Below, in pieces: positions 26,312-33,655 of a DNA stretch of 64,000 nucleotides. The notes below the pieces were generated by a model that was not told the origin of the DNA, searched no databases, and saw only the letters and a list, made by a program, of their open reading frames with translations. The stretch covers positions 1 through 64,000 of the forward strand of contig NZ_JACHKT010000005.1 in NCBI RefSeq assembly GCF_014204325.1. Reading direction: 5' to 3'. Source of the DNA: Arcicella rosea. Lineage in GTDB: Bacteria; Bacteroidota; Bacteroidia; Cytophagales; Spirosomataceae. Both the position numbers and the translations under genes were made by a program. How positions within the stretch are numbered: position 1 is the stretch's first letter; each line of letters opens with the position of its first letter.

Positions 26312-26405
26312 GCTAAAGGTTTGGGGCTTGGCGAAGAAGCGGATTTTGAAGCACTAAACTGTCTTCCAGCACTGAACCCGCTTTTTTGTCAAACGCCTCT
26401 TAGCA
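26312..26405 (-). repeat. attC-like palindrome D
   Basis: Left arm ctaaaggtttggggcttggc and right arm caaacgcctcttagcag pair imperfectly, with inner aagcgga / cccgctt pairing. The stop codon of the 164-residue protein gene (26400-26402) is inside its right end, so the last codon or codons are supplied by the repeat. Confidence 0.6.
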
Positions 26406-26894
26406 GTTAGTTATTAATTTTTCGTCTCTCATTATTTTAATTGCTTTCTCCGTTTCAGTTTGTCCGTTTGTCAGTGAACCTGGAAGCATTATTAATCGTT
26501 TTTTTACTTTGCCTTGATCATCTTCAAATAGCACTTCAAATCTTGAACGTGTCAAACCGACAATCGCTTTTTTTAATTTAACTTCTTTAATTTTTTGTCT
26601 GTCTATAATTGGTGTCGCAGAGTTATTTATACTATTTACTATTCCGTAAACTAAATAAACTCCCAAAAATCCGAATAATATTGGTTGTGCTATTTGTCCG
26701 TTTCTATAATTATCAAATGCGAAATAAAAAAGTCCTATTGATAGTCCACCGTAAATAATTAGTATTCTTGAAATGTTATTTCCAACTGACACGGTCGTAA
26801 CCTTTCCGATAATTCCGTCACGTGTCAGAACGATTTTGTCAGGCAAAATATGGCAAAAGCCCGTCTTTGTTTTAAATGTTTTTTCGTTGTCCAT
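26400..26894 (-). CDS. Membrane-associated protein of unknown function (164 residues)
   Basis: Two adjacent hydrophobic helices lie at about 43-60 and 70-88 (RILIIYGGLSIGLFYFAF and PILFGFLGVYLVYGIV). They are flanked by a soluble N-terminal part with KTGFCHILPDKIVLTRDGI and a basic C-terminal part. I recall similar Bacteroidota proteins that databases name as a purine-synthesis enzyme (SAICAR synthase) by mistake; nothing in this sequence supports that name. Cassette gene between palindromes D and E. Confidence 0.7.
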   Translation of the reverse strand: MDNEKTFKTKTGFCHILPDKIVLTRDGIIGKVTTVSVGNNISRILIIYGGLSIGLFYFAFDNYRNGQIAQPILFGFLGVYLVYGIVNSINNSATPIIDRQKIKEVKLKKAIVGLTRSRFEVLFEDDQGKVKKRLIMLPGSLTNGQTETEKAIKIMRDEKLITNC

Positions 26895-26978
26895 TGTTTT
26901 TGGTGTCGTCCGGTATAATGACCGCTAACTCGCTAATATGCGAAAGTTTTGTAGTACTTTTTGTATTGTTATTGATTT

Positions 26979-27035
26979 AAAACTCCAATCTACCTATTCC
27001 CAAATGCAATCAAAAACATTCAACCTATGAATCAC
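26979..27035. repeat. 57-bp dispersed repeat, copy 1
   Basis: Matches 31083-31139 at roughly 85 percent by eye, starting aaaactccaatctacc. It lies inside palindrome E, while the other copy lies just right of palindrome G. Confidence 0.75.
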
Positions 27036-27037
27036 AA

Positions 27038-27077
27038 AGACTGCATTTTATTATTGTTCCATTTGTTAAACTTGGAA
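27038..27077. repeat. 40-bp dispersed repeat, copy 2
   Basis: 39 of 40 bases equal to 24961-25000, same orientation. It follows the 57-bp repeat directly. Confidence 0.85.
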
Positions 27078-27087
27078 TGGCGAGGTT

Positions 27088-27432
27088 TTAGTCAGCTTGT
27101 CCATTTACAAACATTATTACGATTAGAAATATTGACGAAAGTAATGCAATGAAAAGTCCCGTTTTGTTTCTTTTAAAAGTTGTCCAAATGCCAGCAACAA
27201 ATGCAGAAAGAAAACCAAGTCCAAAAGCAAAACTTACTTTTGCGTAAAGGTCAGCAGTTTCGTAATACCAAGGAACGGAACCTTCCCCCCCAAATGGATA
27301 GTTTGTTGTCTGCTTGAGTAAACCAATTGTTACAAATTCTTTCAAGTTCATAAATGTCATAAGTCCAGATAACAGAAATGTCAGTCCTGCTAAAAGCCAA
27401 AATTTAATGTCGATATGTTGTTGTGTCGTCAT
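27088..27432 (-). CDS. Small membrane protein of unknown function (114 residues)
   Basis: Three hydrophobic segments are visible (near 11-27, 67-84 and 91-108), with a loop containing PFGGEGSVPWYYETADLYAK between the first and second. No signal for a known family. The C-terminal NGQAD runs into palindrome E, as expected for a cassette gene. Possibly an immunity or envelope protein, but that is a guess. Confidence 0.6.
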   Translation of the reverse strand: MTTQQHIDIKFWLLAGLTFLLSGLMTFMNLKEFVTIGLLKQTTNYPFGGEGSVPWYYETADLYAKVSFAFGLGFLSAFVAGIWTTFKRNKTGLFIALLSSIFLIVIMFVNGQAD

Positions 27433-27455
27433 TTACACTTGCCTATAAGGGTGGA

Positions 27456-27498
27456 TAATTTTAGGTACAAGTGACGCTTTGCTTGATACTTGCACCAT
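27456..27498. repeat. 43-bp direct repeat, left of the DUF1016 gene
   Basis: 40 of 43 bases equal to 28697-28739. The unit contains its own short inverted repeat (ggtacaagt ... acttgcacc). Confidence 0.9.
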
Positions 27499-27556
27499 TT
27501 TGTGTAGCAAAGTCAAAACTCTTATTCTTAATAACATTTTCTTTTATAATTGACAA

Positions 27557-28576
27557 TTAACCATTAATCATTTTATTTCGTTCTATTCTTTCTCTGGCTT
27601 CAATTAAAATGCTGTGTATTTTTTGTTCCAATTGTTTTTTAGGTGGAAGTTCTGTCCAGTATTCTGCTACCATTATGCCGTCTTTGTGCATTTCTAATAA
27701 TTCTATTTGCTCACGGCTGCTTTCTGCACATAGTATTAAACCAATGGGGGTGTTTTCGCCTTCGGCTTTTTCGTATTTGTTTAGCCATTTTAGGTAGAGT
27801 TCCATTTGCCCTTTGTGTTGGGCTTCAAACTTGCCCAACTTCAATTCTATGGCTACTAATCGCTTTAAATTGCGGTGATAAAAAAGTAAGTCTAAATGGA
27901 AATCTTCGCCATCTATTATCATTCGTTTTTGGCGTTCTACAAAGGCAAAGCCTTTGCCTAATTCCAGTATAAAGGCTTCTAATTCTCGTAAAATGGCAGC
28001 TTCTAAATCTTTTTCTAAATAGGTGTTTTGCAGTCCTAAAAAATCTAAAAAGTAAGGGTCTTTAAACGTATTGTGTATGGCAGGGTGATTACTGGTGTTT
28101 TGTAAATTGGCTATGCTGCTTCGTTCAAATGTTTTGGTACTTATTTGTTTGCGTAAATCCCTTACGCCTAATGTTTGTGCTGCTGATGCTTGGGCATAAA
28201 ACAGTTTTGCTTCTTGATCTTTTAAAGGCAATAACTCTACAAAATGAGACCAACTTAATTGTCGTGCCAGTGGAACGACAATTGACAAATCTGGAAATTG
28301 CTCGGCAAATTTTATCATACGCCTTACATTTTTCTCTGTAAAGTTCCGCCCGAACCTAATTTCCAATTGTGCCGACACTGTCGGCACAATTTGTTTGCCA
28401 TAATCTGCTCGTTTGTTTTGTAGTATATCTTCATTGATACGCTTGCCTACTTGCCAAAACAATAGCGTAAGGGTACTATTGGCTTGTGCCACTACTTGTT
28501 GATGGCTTTGTTCTATAAGCAGCGACAGCTCGGTTACTAAAACCTGTTCTGTTTGATTAGCTATTTTTTTACTCAT
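27557..28576 (-). CDS. DUF1016 (YhcG-type) PD-(D/E)XK nuclease domain protein
   Basis: A 339-residue protein with an N-terminal helical DUF1016_N domain (LFWQVGKRINEDILQ, YGKQIVPTVSAQLEIRFG, NVRRMIKFAEQFPD) and a C-terminal PD-(D/E)XK-like nuclease fold: GEDFHLDLLFYHRNLKRLVAIELK, with D, E and K in the expected spacing. Such genes are common next to type I restriction loci. Here the upstream 105 bp still encode the last residues of an HsdS subunit, overlapping the ATG start. The gene with its scar lies between two 43-bp direct repeats, so it looks like a transplanted fragment of a restriction locus. Its own activity is uncharacterised. Confidence 0.88.
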   Translation of the reverse strand: MSKKIANQTEQVLVTELSLLIEQSHQQVVAQANSTLTLLFWQVGKRINEDILQNKRADYGKQIVPTVSAQLEIRFGRNFTEKNVRRMIKFAEQFPDLSIVVPLARQLSWSHFVELLPLKDQEAKLFYAQASAAQTLGVRDLRKQISTKTFERSSIANLQNTSNHPAIHNTFKDPYFLDFLGLQNTYLEKDLEAAILRELEAFILELGKGFAFVERQKRMIIDGEDFHLDLLFYHRNLKRLVAIELKLGKFEAQHKGQMELYLKWLNKYEKAEGENTPIGLILCAESSREQIELLEMHKDGIMVAEYWTELPPKKQLEQKIHSILIEARERIERNKMING

Positions 28577-28680
28577 AGCGTTTCTTTTTTAAGATTATTC
28601 ACCCTCACTTTTCCCCTTAATAAATCTTGCATTAAACCAGTTTTTAAGGATTGAGCACCTATGGAACTTGCTTTTAATCC
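28573..28680 (-). pseudogene. C-terminal scar of a type I restriction specificity subunit (hsdS)
   Basis: In the frame ending with a TGA that overlaps the DUF1016 ATG, the minus strand reads ASSIGAQSLKTGLMQDLLRG then KVRVNN. This is the conserved end of many HsdS proteins (KTGLMQDLLTGKVRV). A stop codon lies a few codons upstream, so only about 35 residues remain. Confidence 0.75.
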
Positions 28681-28696
28681 TCTTTATAAACTGAGG

Positions 28697-28739
28697 TAAT
28701 TTTAGGTACAAGTGACGCTTCGTTTGAAACTTGCACCAT
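28697..28739. repeat. 43-bp direct repeat, right of the DUF1016 gene
   Basis: Second copy of the 27456-27498 repeat, same orientation, three mismatches. Together they bracket a 1.2-kb unit with the DUF1016 gene and hsdS scar. Confidence 0.9.
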
Positions 28740-28753
28740 AAGGAGAAAAATTT

Positions 28754-28867
28754 GAGCGTGACGCTCTTTTTGTTTTATGTCTTAGGAAAACCTAAGACCA
28801 GTGGCAGACCAGTTGCAGTTTAAGTTCAACATTTGTTTCATGGTTTGGCTTTCAGCCACCACGAAAC
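28754..28867. repeat. Cluster of three hairpins
   Basis: Three adjacent inverted repeats: gagcgtgacgctc followed by a T-run (28754-28771), a perfect gtcttagg-aaaa-cctaagac hairpin (28779-28798), and a longer imperfect one from gtttcatgg to ccacgaaac (28835-28867). They fill the space between the DUF1016 unit and the next gene's stop. Confidence 0.7.
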
Positions 28868-28888
28868 TTTAGCTATTGGCGGCTGTTT

Positions 28889-29836
28889 TTATTTCCAAAA
28901 TTGCCACCATTTTTTTTCTGGGTCAATCTCTTCAAAGCCTTGTTGCGGAGTTGAATTGTTATCCAAAGGGGCAATTTGTCTGTTTTTATAATAAAATTTT
29001 AGCGAAGTTTTCGAGTTCGTCAAAGCCTGAATTAAAGTCTGTGCCATTTCGTTTTCGTCAATTTGAGTTACATAACTTTGACATTTGTCTGTCAATATTT
29101 TGTCTAATTTCATTTCTCCGCCTAAATGATACGATACTTCACCACCAAATACTTTTCGTTGCATAATCATAGCCATAACTTGCTGAAAAGATGTGTTCAC
29201 ATTTTCTGTAAGCTCCTCTATTGACTTGCTTTTAAGTTCTACTTTGTAATTGTTAGTTTTACCGTTTTCAGTGATAATAAAGTTGTCTTTGCCTCCATCG
29301 TCTTCAAGGTTTTCTCCTGCCATAGCAACTATTTCACCATCGTTAACTAAGAATACTTTATCAGAAATTGGGTCTTGTTGAGGGTTGTTGTAATACTTTT
29401 GAATAATTGCTGGGAATTTTAATCTGATTTCAGAATTAGAATCTGTCGCAATTAAATGCCCTTTGAATGGAATTCCAACCATTAGACTTTTACTTCCAAT
29501 TAATTGTCCAACTTGTTTCATAAAATCTGAATCAAGTATTTTTTCACTTGCATATTCGTGCCCAACAACAAAAGCAATTTTAGTTCCTTGTGCGTCTTGA
29601 ACCTCAATTGATGGTTGAATTTCTTTTAGGTTGTCAAATGCTTGTCGCTTTAAAATTGGAAAACGATTTTTATAATCTTCTTCGTCACTTGCTCCTTCAT
29701 AAGATATTCGATTGCCTTCGTCAGTTCCAAAGGCAATTACTGGTGAAGAAGAACTTTCAAATAAAAATTCCTTGAAGAATAGTGGTACCTCTTGTCTGTA
29801 ACCTGTCGGTTTTAAAATTGGTAATAATTGTCTCAT
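28889..29836 (-). CDS. Hypothetical protein, 315 residues, possibly DUF1444/YtpQ-like
   Basis: A soluble acidic protein without signal peptide. The central part (YASEKILDSDFMKQVGQLIG, GHLIATDSN, VFLVNDGEIVAMAGENL) vaguely recalls DUF1444/YtpQ proteins, a weak resemblance only. The C-terminus ends in the aromatic-basic tag KKWWQFWK, a terminal motif seen in various unrelated bacterial proteins. It is a cassette-like gene between the hairpin cluster and palindrome F. Confidence 0.6.
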   Translation of the reverse strand: MRQLLPILKPTGYRQEVPLFFKEFLFESSSSPVIAFGTDEGNRISYEGASDEEDYKNRFPILKRQAFDNLKEIQPSIEVQDAQGTKIAFVVGHEYASEKILDSDFMKQVGQLIGSKSLMVGIPFKGHLIATDSNSEIRLKFPAIIQKYYNNPQQDPISDKVFLVNDGEIVAMAGENLEDDGGKDNFIITENGKTNNYKVELKSKSIEELTENVNTSFQQVMAMIMQRKVFGGEVSYHLGGEMKLDKILTDKCQSYVTQIDENEMAQTLIQALTNSKTSLKFYYKNRQIAPLDNNSTPQQGFEEIDPEKKWWQFWK

Positions 29837-29880
29837 TGTAAATTTTATGTTTTTTTAATTTTAGAGTGTCCTTAAAATAG

Positions 29881-30011
29881 CCACCAACGACTCAAATATG
29901 CGTAGTGCGGGATTTCAAGGTACTTCACTATCAAATCGCTATGCTGTTTATTAAATGCTTTAAAGTTCAAATTATCACATCGCCCCGCATTACGTATATT
30001 TATTGTTAGGC
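29881..30011 (-). repeat. attC-like palindrome F
   Basis: Arms aatatgcgtagtgcggg (29895-29911) and cccgcattacgtatatt (29984-30000) pair in 15 of 17 positions. The right end is gttaggc (30005-30011), a perfect GTTRRRY core, immediately after the 275-residue gene's stop on the minus strand. The left end ccaccaac is a poorer core. Confidence 0.7.
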
Positions 30012-30015
30012 AAAG

Positions 30016-30843
30016 TTATTTTTTTATCAATTCTAATATTATTGGTAATCCTATTTCTTTAGCTGTCTTAAATGCACCATCGCCAAAATTCTTCAAATAT
30101 GTTTTTAGTGAGGATTCGTCTTTTTTTTCAGAAGCTCTAATTGCATTTAGAATTAATTCTAAGTCTTCCTTATTTGAATTGTTATTCTGGGCTTCTAATC
30201 CCTTGTATAATTTATTCAGTTCTATTAATGTGTTATGATATTCCTGCTCTGATAATTTTCTGTCGTCTGTCGGGAAATTTATTGTTAATTGAACTTGTTT
30301 TGTGAGCTTTAAATCTATTGATGTTTTAAATTCGTCTCTTTTTGCTTTACTTAATTTATCTTGATAATCTTTCTGTGGTATTGCCAACACTTGTACCTTT
30401 ATCTTTTTATGCGATTCTCGAGCTAGTGATTTGTCGATATATGTTATTAATTCTGTTTTTAGAACTCTCCTATCATTTAAAAGTGTGCCTGGAAAATATT
30501 TGATTAATTGAGTATCACCGTATGATTCTTCGACTCCTTGAGGTAAATCAATATCAGCAATTTCATTGTAAAATCTGATTTGACCTTTTCTAACTTGTTT
30601 CGGATTAACGCAAAATTGAACTTCTAACTCCTTAATCCTGTCTTTAAGTTCAACGTTATGTGCAAAATGCCTATGGTCAATATGAATATTCATAGTGTGA
30701 ACATAAACAAAGAAATTTTCAATATTGAAGTTTGTTAAAGCTGTCAAATTAAGAGCCTTGGTCTTTAGATAACTTAATTCTAGAGGGTCTAATATTTGTT
30801 TGAATTGTACTTTTATTCCAAAAAATTTCTCAAGATTAGTCAT
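30016..30843 (-). CDS. Hypothetical protein, 275 residues
   Basis: A soluble lysine-rich protein, no signal peptide. The N-terminal half has mixed strands and a histidine-rich stretch (VHTMNIHIDHRHFAHN). The C-terminal 80 residues are helical with an asparagine-rich linker (EAQNNNSNKED) and end with the hydrophobic IGLPIILELIKK. I do not recognise the family. It is framed by inverted cores GTTAGGC (30005) and GCCTAAC (30900), giving the clearest cassette of the array. Confidence 0.6.
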   Translation of the reverse strand: MTNLEKFFGIKVQFKQILDPLELSYLKTKALNLTALTNFNIENFFVYVHTMNIHIDHRHFAHNVELKDRIKELEVQFCVNPKQVRKGQIRFYNEIADIDLPQGVEESYGDTQLIKYFPGTLLNDRRVLKTELITYIDKSLARESHKKIKVQVLAIPQKDYQDKLSKAKRDEFKTSIDLKLTKQVQLTINFPTDDRKLSEQEYHNTLIELNKLYKGLEAQNNNSNKEDLELILNAIRASEKKDESSLKTYLKNFGDGAFKTAKEIGLPIILELIKK

Positions 30844-30899
30844 TGGTCATTATGCTTTAATTACTCTATTTATTTAAGTAGGTAATATGTTTTAATTTT

Positions 30900-31062
30900 G
30901 CCTAACGAACAGGGCTTTGTGCAGGTTGGGAAATAGAATTCCGTCTGCCTGTAACCGCTGCTGATTGAAAAACAAATGTACAAATAAAGTACAAAAGATG
31001 ATTGAAAGACCTTCGCTGTTCCAAGGAAGTCTTCAGACTTGGAACGTTATATAAAAAGCAGT
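30900..31062 (-). repeat. attC-like palindrome G with hairpins
   Basis: Starts with gcctaac (30900-30906), a perfect RYYYAAC core. The far end holds a hairpin (gttccaag ... cttggaac, about 31017-31044) followed by cgttatat. Long-range pairing between the two ends is weaker than in A, D or F. A further hairpin agcagtc-ttc-gactgct lies at about 31056-31072. Confidence 0.4.
30977..30998. repeat. Paired 11-bp direct repeat, outside copy
   Basis: tgtacaaataa and agtacaaaaga in tandem. It resembles the ggtacaaata pairs found near both ends of the mnmE element (31547 and 38258). Confidence 0.5.
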
Positions 31063-31082
31063 CTTCGACTGCTCAATAAATT

Positions 31083-31139
31083 AAAACACCAATCTACCAA
31101 TTCCCAAATACAATCAAAAATATTCAATGCACAAACCAC
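31083..31139. repeat. 57-bp dispersed repeat, copy 2
   Basis: Second copy of the 26979-27035 repeat, beginning aaaacaccaatctacc. Confidence 0.75.
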
Positions 31140-31234
31140 AAAAAACTTATTATACGGTAAGTTTTCTTGGTATAATGCAAATTATGGGAGTAGTAAATTG
31201 ATAACAGCATTTTGTGCATAAGCACTTACAAAGT

Positions 31235-31467
31235 GATAATAGCCACTTACATTGAGTGAATAGCCATATTATTTTAGGTATATGCCATTTACATTGAGTG
31301 AATAGCCCTATTATTTTTGATAATTGCCACTTACATTGAGTGAATAGCCATATCACTTTTGATAATAGCCATTTACATTGAGTGAATAGCCGTATTATTT
31401 TTGATAATAGTCATTTACATTGAGTGAATAGCCCTATTGCTTTTGATAATAGCCACTTGCATTTATA
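31235..31467. repeat. 42-bp minisatellite, about 5.5 copies
   Basis: The word acattgagtgaatagcc recurs with an exact 42-bp spacing (the attgag part at 31251, 31293, 31335, 31377 and 31419), with flanking gataatagcca(c/t)tt. Units start at 31235, 31277, 31319, 31361, 31403 and 31445. It ends 14 bp before the left attachment-like sequence of the mnmE element. Confidence 0.95.
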
Positions 31468-31480
31468 TTTTGCCAATGCT

Positions 31481-31498
31481 TTATTTCCCAATACAGAA
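31481..31498 (-). repeat. Left attachment site candidate (attL), mnmE-end copy
   Basis: Minus strand reads ttctgtattgggaaataa, encoding FCIGK-stop, with preceding bases that continue to resemble mnmE (23 of 30 matches to its last 30 bases). It also closely resembles, from memory, the SGI1-type site at the end of that gene. Confidence 0.75.
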
Positions 31499-31546
31499 AA
31501 TATAAAATATTGATTTTCAGTAATTTAGATTTGGTAATTGCAAAAA

Positions 31547-31568
31547 GGTACAAATAGGGTACAAAGGG
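31547..31568. repeat. Paired 11-bp direct repeat, left element end
   Basis: ggtacaaatag followed directly by ggtacaaaggg, one per helical turn. Candidate arm-type binding site for the element's integrase, about 50 bp inside attL. Confidence 0.6.
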
Positions 31569-31702
31569 TTGCCCAAATTCACTAAAATCAAACTTTAGAC
31601 CCCACCCCCTAAAAAGTTAAATGAATATATTTGCACCCACTCAGGCGATTGTCAAGGCTATTTTGATAAGGATTTCAACGCCCCCCCCTGCTTGTTTTCT
31701 TG

Positions 31703-31897
31703 TTAAGCATTAAAACTAACATCAAAATCAATACTACTTAGTTCTAAATTGTGGAAGTTGGTAAGTAAGTTTTTTATTTTAACTTGAAGTTGTTCCAAGC
31801 TTTCAGCACTTTCTATAAGTAAATTATCCTCATAATTCACACGCCCCCAAAGTACGCCTTCCTTTGTACTTTCAATTATTAATTTGATTTTTTCCAT
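31703..31897 (-). CDS. Small protein, possibly HicB-like fold
   Basis: A 64-residue protein starting MEKIKLIIESTKEGVLWGRV. The beta-strand, gap, ESLEQLQVKIKNLLTNF helix layout recalls partial HicB-type antitoxins, but there is no HTH and no HicA toxin gene nearby. It is the last gene, in the minus direction, of the mnmE element, before attL. Assignment is weak. Confidence 0.5.
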   Translation of the reverse strand: MEKIKLIIESTKEGVLWGRVNYEDNLLIESAESLEQLQVKIKNLLTNFHNLELSSIDFDVSFNA

Positions 31898-31989
31898 GTT
31901 GGTATTAGCTACTACATCATAGCTTATTTTAGATTAGTTTACACTTACTCTTTTATGTTTTTGACTTATGGTTTGAGATGATTTAAAAT

Positions 31990-32025
31990 AAAACCCTACT
32001 AAGAATTATATCAAAGTAGGGTTTT
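31990..32025 (-). terminator. Terminator downstream of the Rep-like gene
   Basis: A perfect 11-bp stem aaaaccctact / agtagggtttt. The minus-strand reading ends in a T-run. Confidence 0.85.
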
Positions 32026-32096
32026 GCAATTTAATACATTCAGATAGATAACTAAAGTCTTTACAATATTTCAAGTGTATTGATAACTTCAAACTA

Positions 32097-33542
32097 TCAA
32101 TCCAATTCATTCATATTTTCAGTTGTTAGCACTTCTAACATTTCAATAGCCTTCACGCCCGTCAATAGTTCTGGATGCGTTACATTAGGCTCATTATAAA
32201 GCGTTGGGGATTCGTGGAGTATTTCAACGCTTAGAACAGAATCCAAGTACTCACGTGTAACAGCAATTTCCGAACTGTGCAATGTATCGGTATAAGGTTC
32301 TAAGTTGTCAGGATTTCTGTAAGTTACTCTCAACCATTTATCTTGTTTTATGGCTCTCATTATTTTAGCTTTAAAAGTTCGTCTCTTGTTACTGTCTTTG
32401 TTTCTACATTTTTTTGCTTCTGGATTTGTACTTTTCCTACAAAATATACTGTTTGGATAACTATTGATTATTTCCTTTCCGCAAGACTTACAATACTGTC
32501 TAAAAACACTCTTTTCTAATTTTTCTTTCTCACTATATTCTGGCACGTCTTTTTGTAACGTTTGCACCCTATATTCAAGTGATGTAAACGTTACATTTTC
32601 TTGTGCTTCAATGGTTGAAAAATCAGGTGTAAACGTTACGGTTTTATATGCTTCTTTTGGGTCATTTAAAAGTATTTTCCATTCATCAAGAACCCTTGTT
32701 TTTAAATCTCTCTGAAAATCAAAAGCATTGCATTTTTTCAAGATTCTTGCAAGCGTTAATCTTTTATCGAATCGCTGTTTACGTGTATAACTCTTCCATG
32801 TGTACGTTTTACCCATCGAATGAAAATTTATCTTTTGTTTCTGAGTCAGACTTGATAAATCGGTATCAGGAGGGACAAATATTGTATCATTTATAGCATC
32901 TATCAATAAATCAACTAATGAACTAACCTTTGTCTTATCTGTCAGGTCAAACAGCGTACTAATTCCATACTCTTGTAAAACTCTCATCTTTGAAACATGA
33001 TATTCCACCCTAATTAGTTTTTTGGGTAAACCACAAACAAAACCTTTATCATACATCTTGATTTCGTAGCCGTCACGCACGCACACAACCCCAATTTTCC
33101 TATTCTTATTAATAGCCTCATAGGGTTTGTTTTTATGCACTACAACCGATTGAATAAGCTTTTGAACCTTGTAAGGCAATTCTAAATTAACCCCAAATTC
33201 TAACGAGTGTAAATTAGCTTGTCTTGAATCAATGCCAAAAACGGTAAATAACTCTCCAACGATTTCAATACAATCGCTAAAAGTAAAACGGTCGTAATTG
33301 TGTTTACCTTCATTTCGGTAACTATGAATTGAACCACTTAACAACATGGTGTATCCTTCATATTTTAGAGAGGGTAAAAGCTCAAAAGTTAAACCCTGAT
33401 ACTTTGCAATACGTTTCCCTTTTAATATTTCTCCGCTGTTTTCTACCACTTGCAAAGGAAAACCCGAATCCCTCAAAATAGGGTTTTCAAGCCATACTTT
33501 AGGCAATATGCTTTTAACCTCGACATTTATAAAATCGAACAT
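32097..33542 (-). CDS. Rolling-circle-type replication initiator-like protein with zinc finger tail
   Basis: A 481-residue protein. Residues 60-240 recall replication proteins of filamentous phages and Rep_trans plasmids: NLHSLEFGVNLELP, then KMYDKG followed by KKLIRVEYHVSKMRVL, where a tyrosine and lysine precede a conserved RxE strand. Residues about 346-380 hold a Cys4-type finger (CKSCGKEI ... FCRKS ... KKCRN) followed by basic residues. I infer that it starts DNA replication of the excised element; the catalytic motif is not proven. The upstream region has a 13-bp palindrome (tagttagtaacta, 33594-33606) that could be an operator or nick region. Own terminator downstream. Confidence 0.6.
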   Translation of the reverse strand: MFDFINVEVKSILPKVWLENPILRDSGFPLQVVENSGEILKGKRIAKYQGLTFELLPSLKYEGYTMLLSGSIHSYRNEGKHNYDRFTFSDCIEIVGELFTVFGIDSRQANLHSLEFGVNLELPYKVQKLIQSVVVHKNKPYEAINKNRKIGVVCVRDGYEIKMYDKGFVCGLPKKLIRVEYHVSKMRVLQEYGISTLFDLTDKTKVSSLVDLLIDAINDTIFVPPDTDLSSLTQKQKINFHSMGKTYTWKSYTRKQRFDKRLTLARILKKCNAFDFQRDLKTRVLDEWKILLNDPKEAYKTVTFTPDFSTIEAQENVTFTSLEYRVQTLQKDVPEYSEKEKLEKSVFRQYCKSCGKEIINSYPNSIFCRKSTNPEAKKCRNKDSNKRRTFKAKIMRAIKQDKWLRVTYRNPDNLEPYTDTLHSSEIAVTREYLDSVLSVEILHESPTLYNEPNVTHPELLTGVKAIEMLEVLTTENMNELD

Positions 33543-33655
33543 AATAAAAGGAAATACAGGAAGATTTAAAATGAATTATTGGGAATGTCCAATTAGTTAG
33601 TAACTACGTTTTGAACAGTACATTTGTGTAACTTATAGGAGTTAAAGAGTTTACC

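Larger units (their letters stand above)
26928..27085 (-). repeat. attC-like palindrome E
   Basis: Left end gaccgctaactcgctaatatgc and right end ggcgaggttttagtcagc are imperfect inverted copies. The stop codon of the 114-residue protein gene (27088) is read from the adjoining bases. The interior carries a 57-bp and a 40-bp repeat that are both found elsewhere in the region. Confidence 0.5.
22600..31070 (-). mobile_element. Cassette-like accessory array (attC-like palindromes, CALIN candidate)
   Basis: Every gene in this stretch reads on the minus strand, the genes are functionally unrelated, and most are separated by long imperfect palindromes (22803, 24495, 24931, 26312, 26928, 29881, 30900). 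Palindrome ends share cores such as GGCTGCTAAC/GTTAGCAGCC and GCCTAAC/GTTAGGC, placed right after stop codons and just before the next start, as in integron gene cassettes. A frameshifted recombinase tail lies inside. The interpretation as a cluster of attC sites lacking a working integrase is inferred; a family of unrelated MITE-like hairpins is the main alternative. Confidence 0.5.

Noticed and set aside
26111-26410. 99-residue ORF on the plus strand
   Set aside because: Antisense to the propeller lipoprotein signal region and palindrome D, so a chance reading frame.
26400-26894. SAICAR synthase annotation for the 164-residue protein
   Set aside because: It has two membrane helices and no ATP-grasp or SAICAR motifs; the name, recalled from database entries of similar proteins, is not supported.
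31150-31356. 68-residue ORF on the minus strand with a 14-residue repeat (LFTQCKW)
   Set aside because: It is the translation of the 42-bp minisatellite; one unit further upstream contains a stop and there is no ordinary protein composition.
31703-31897. Complete HicAB toxin-antitoxin pair
   Set aside because: Only a partial HicB-like fold is suggested; no HicA-like ORF is found on either side.
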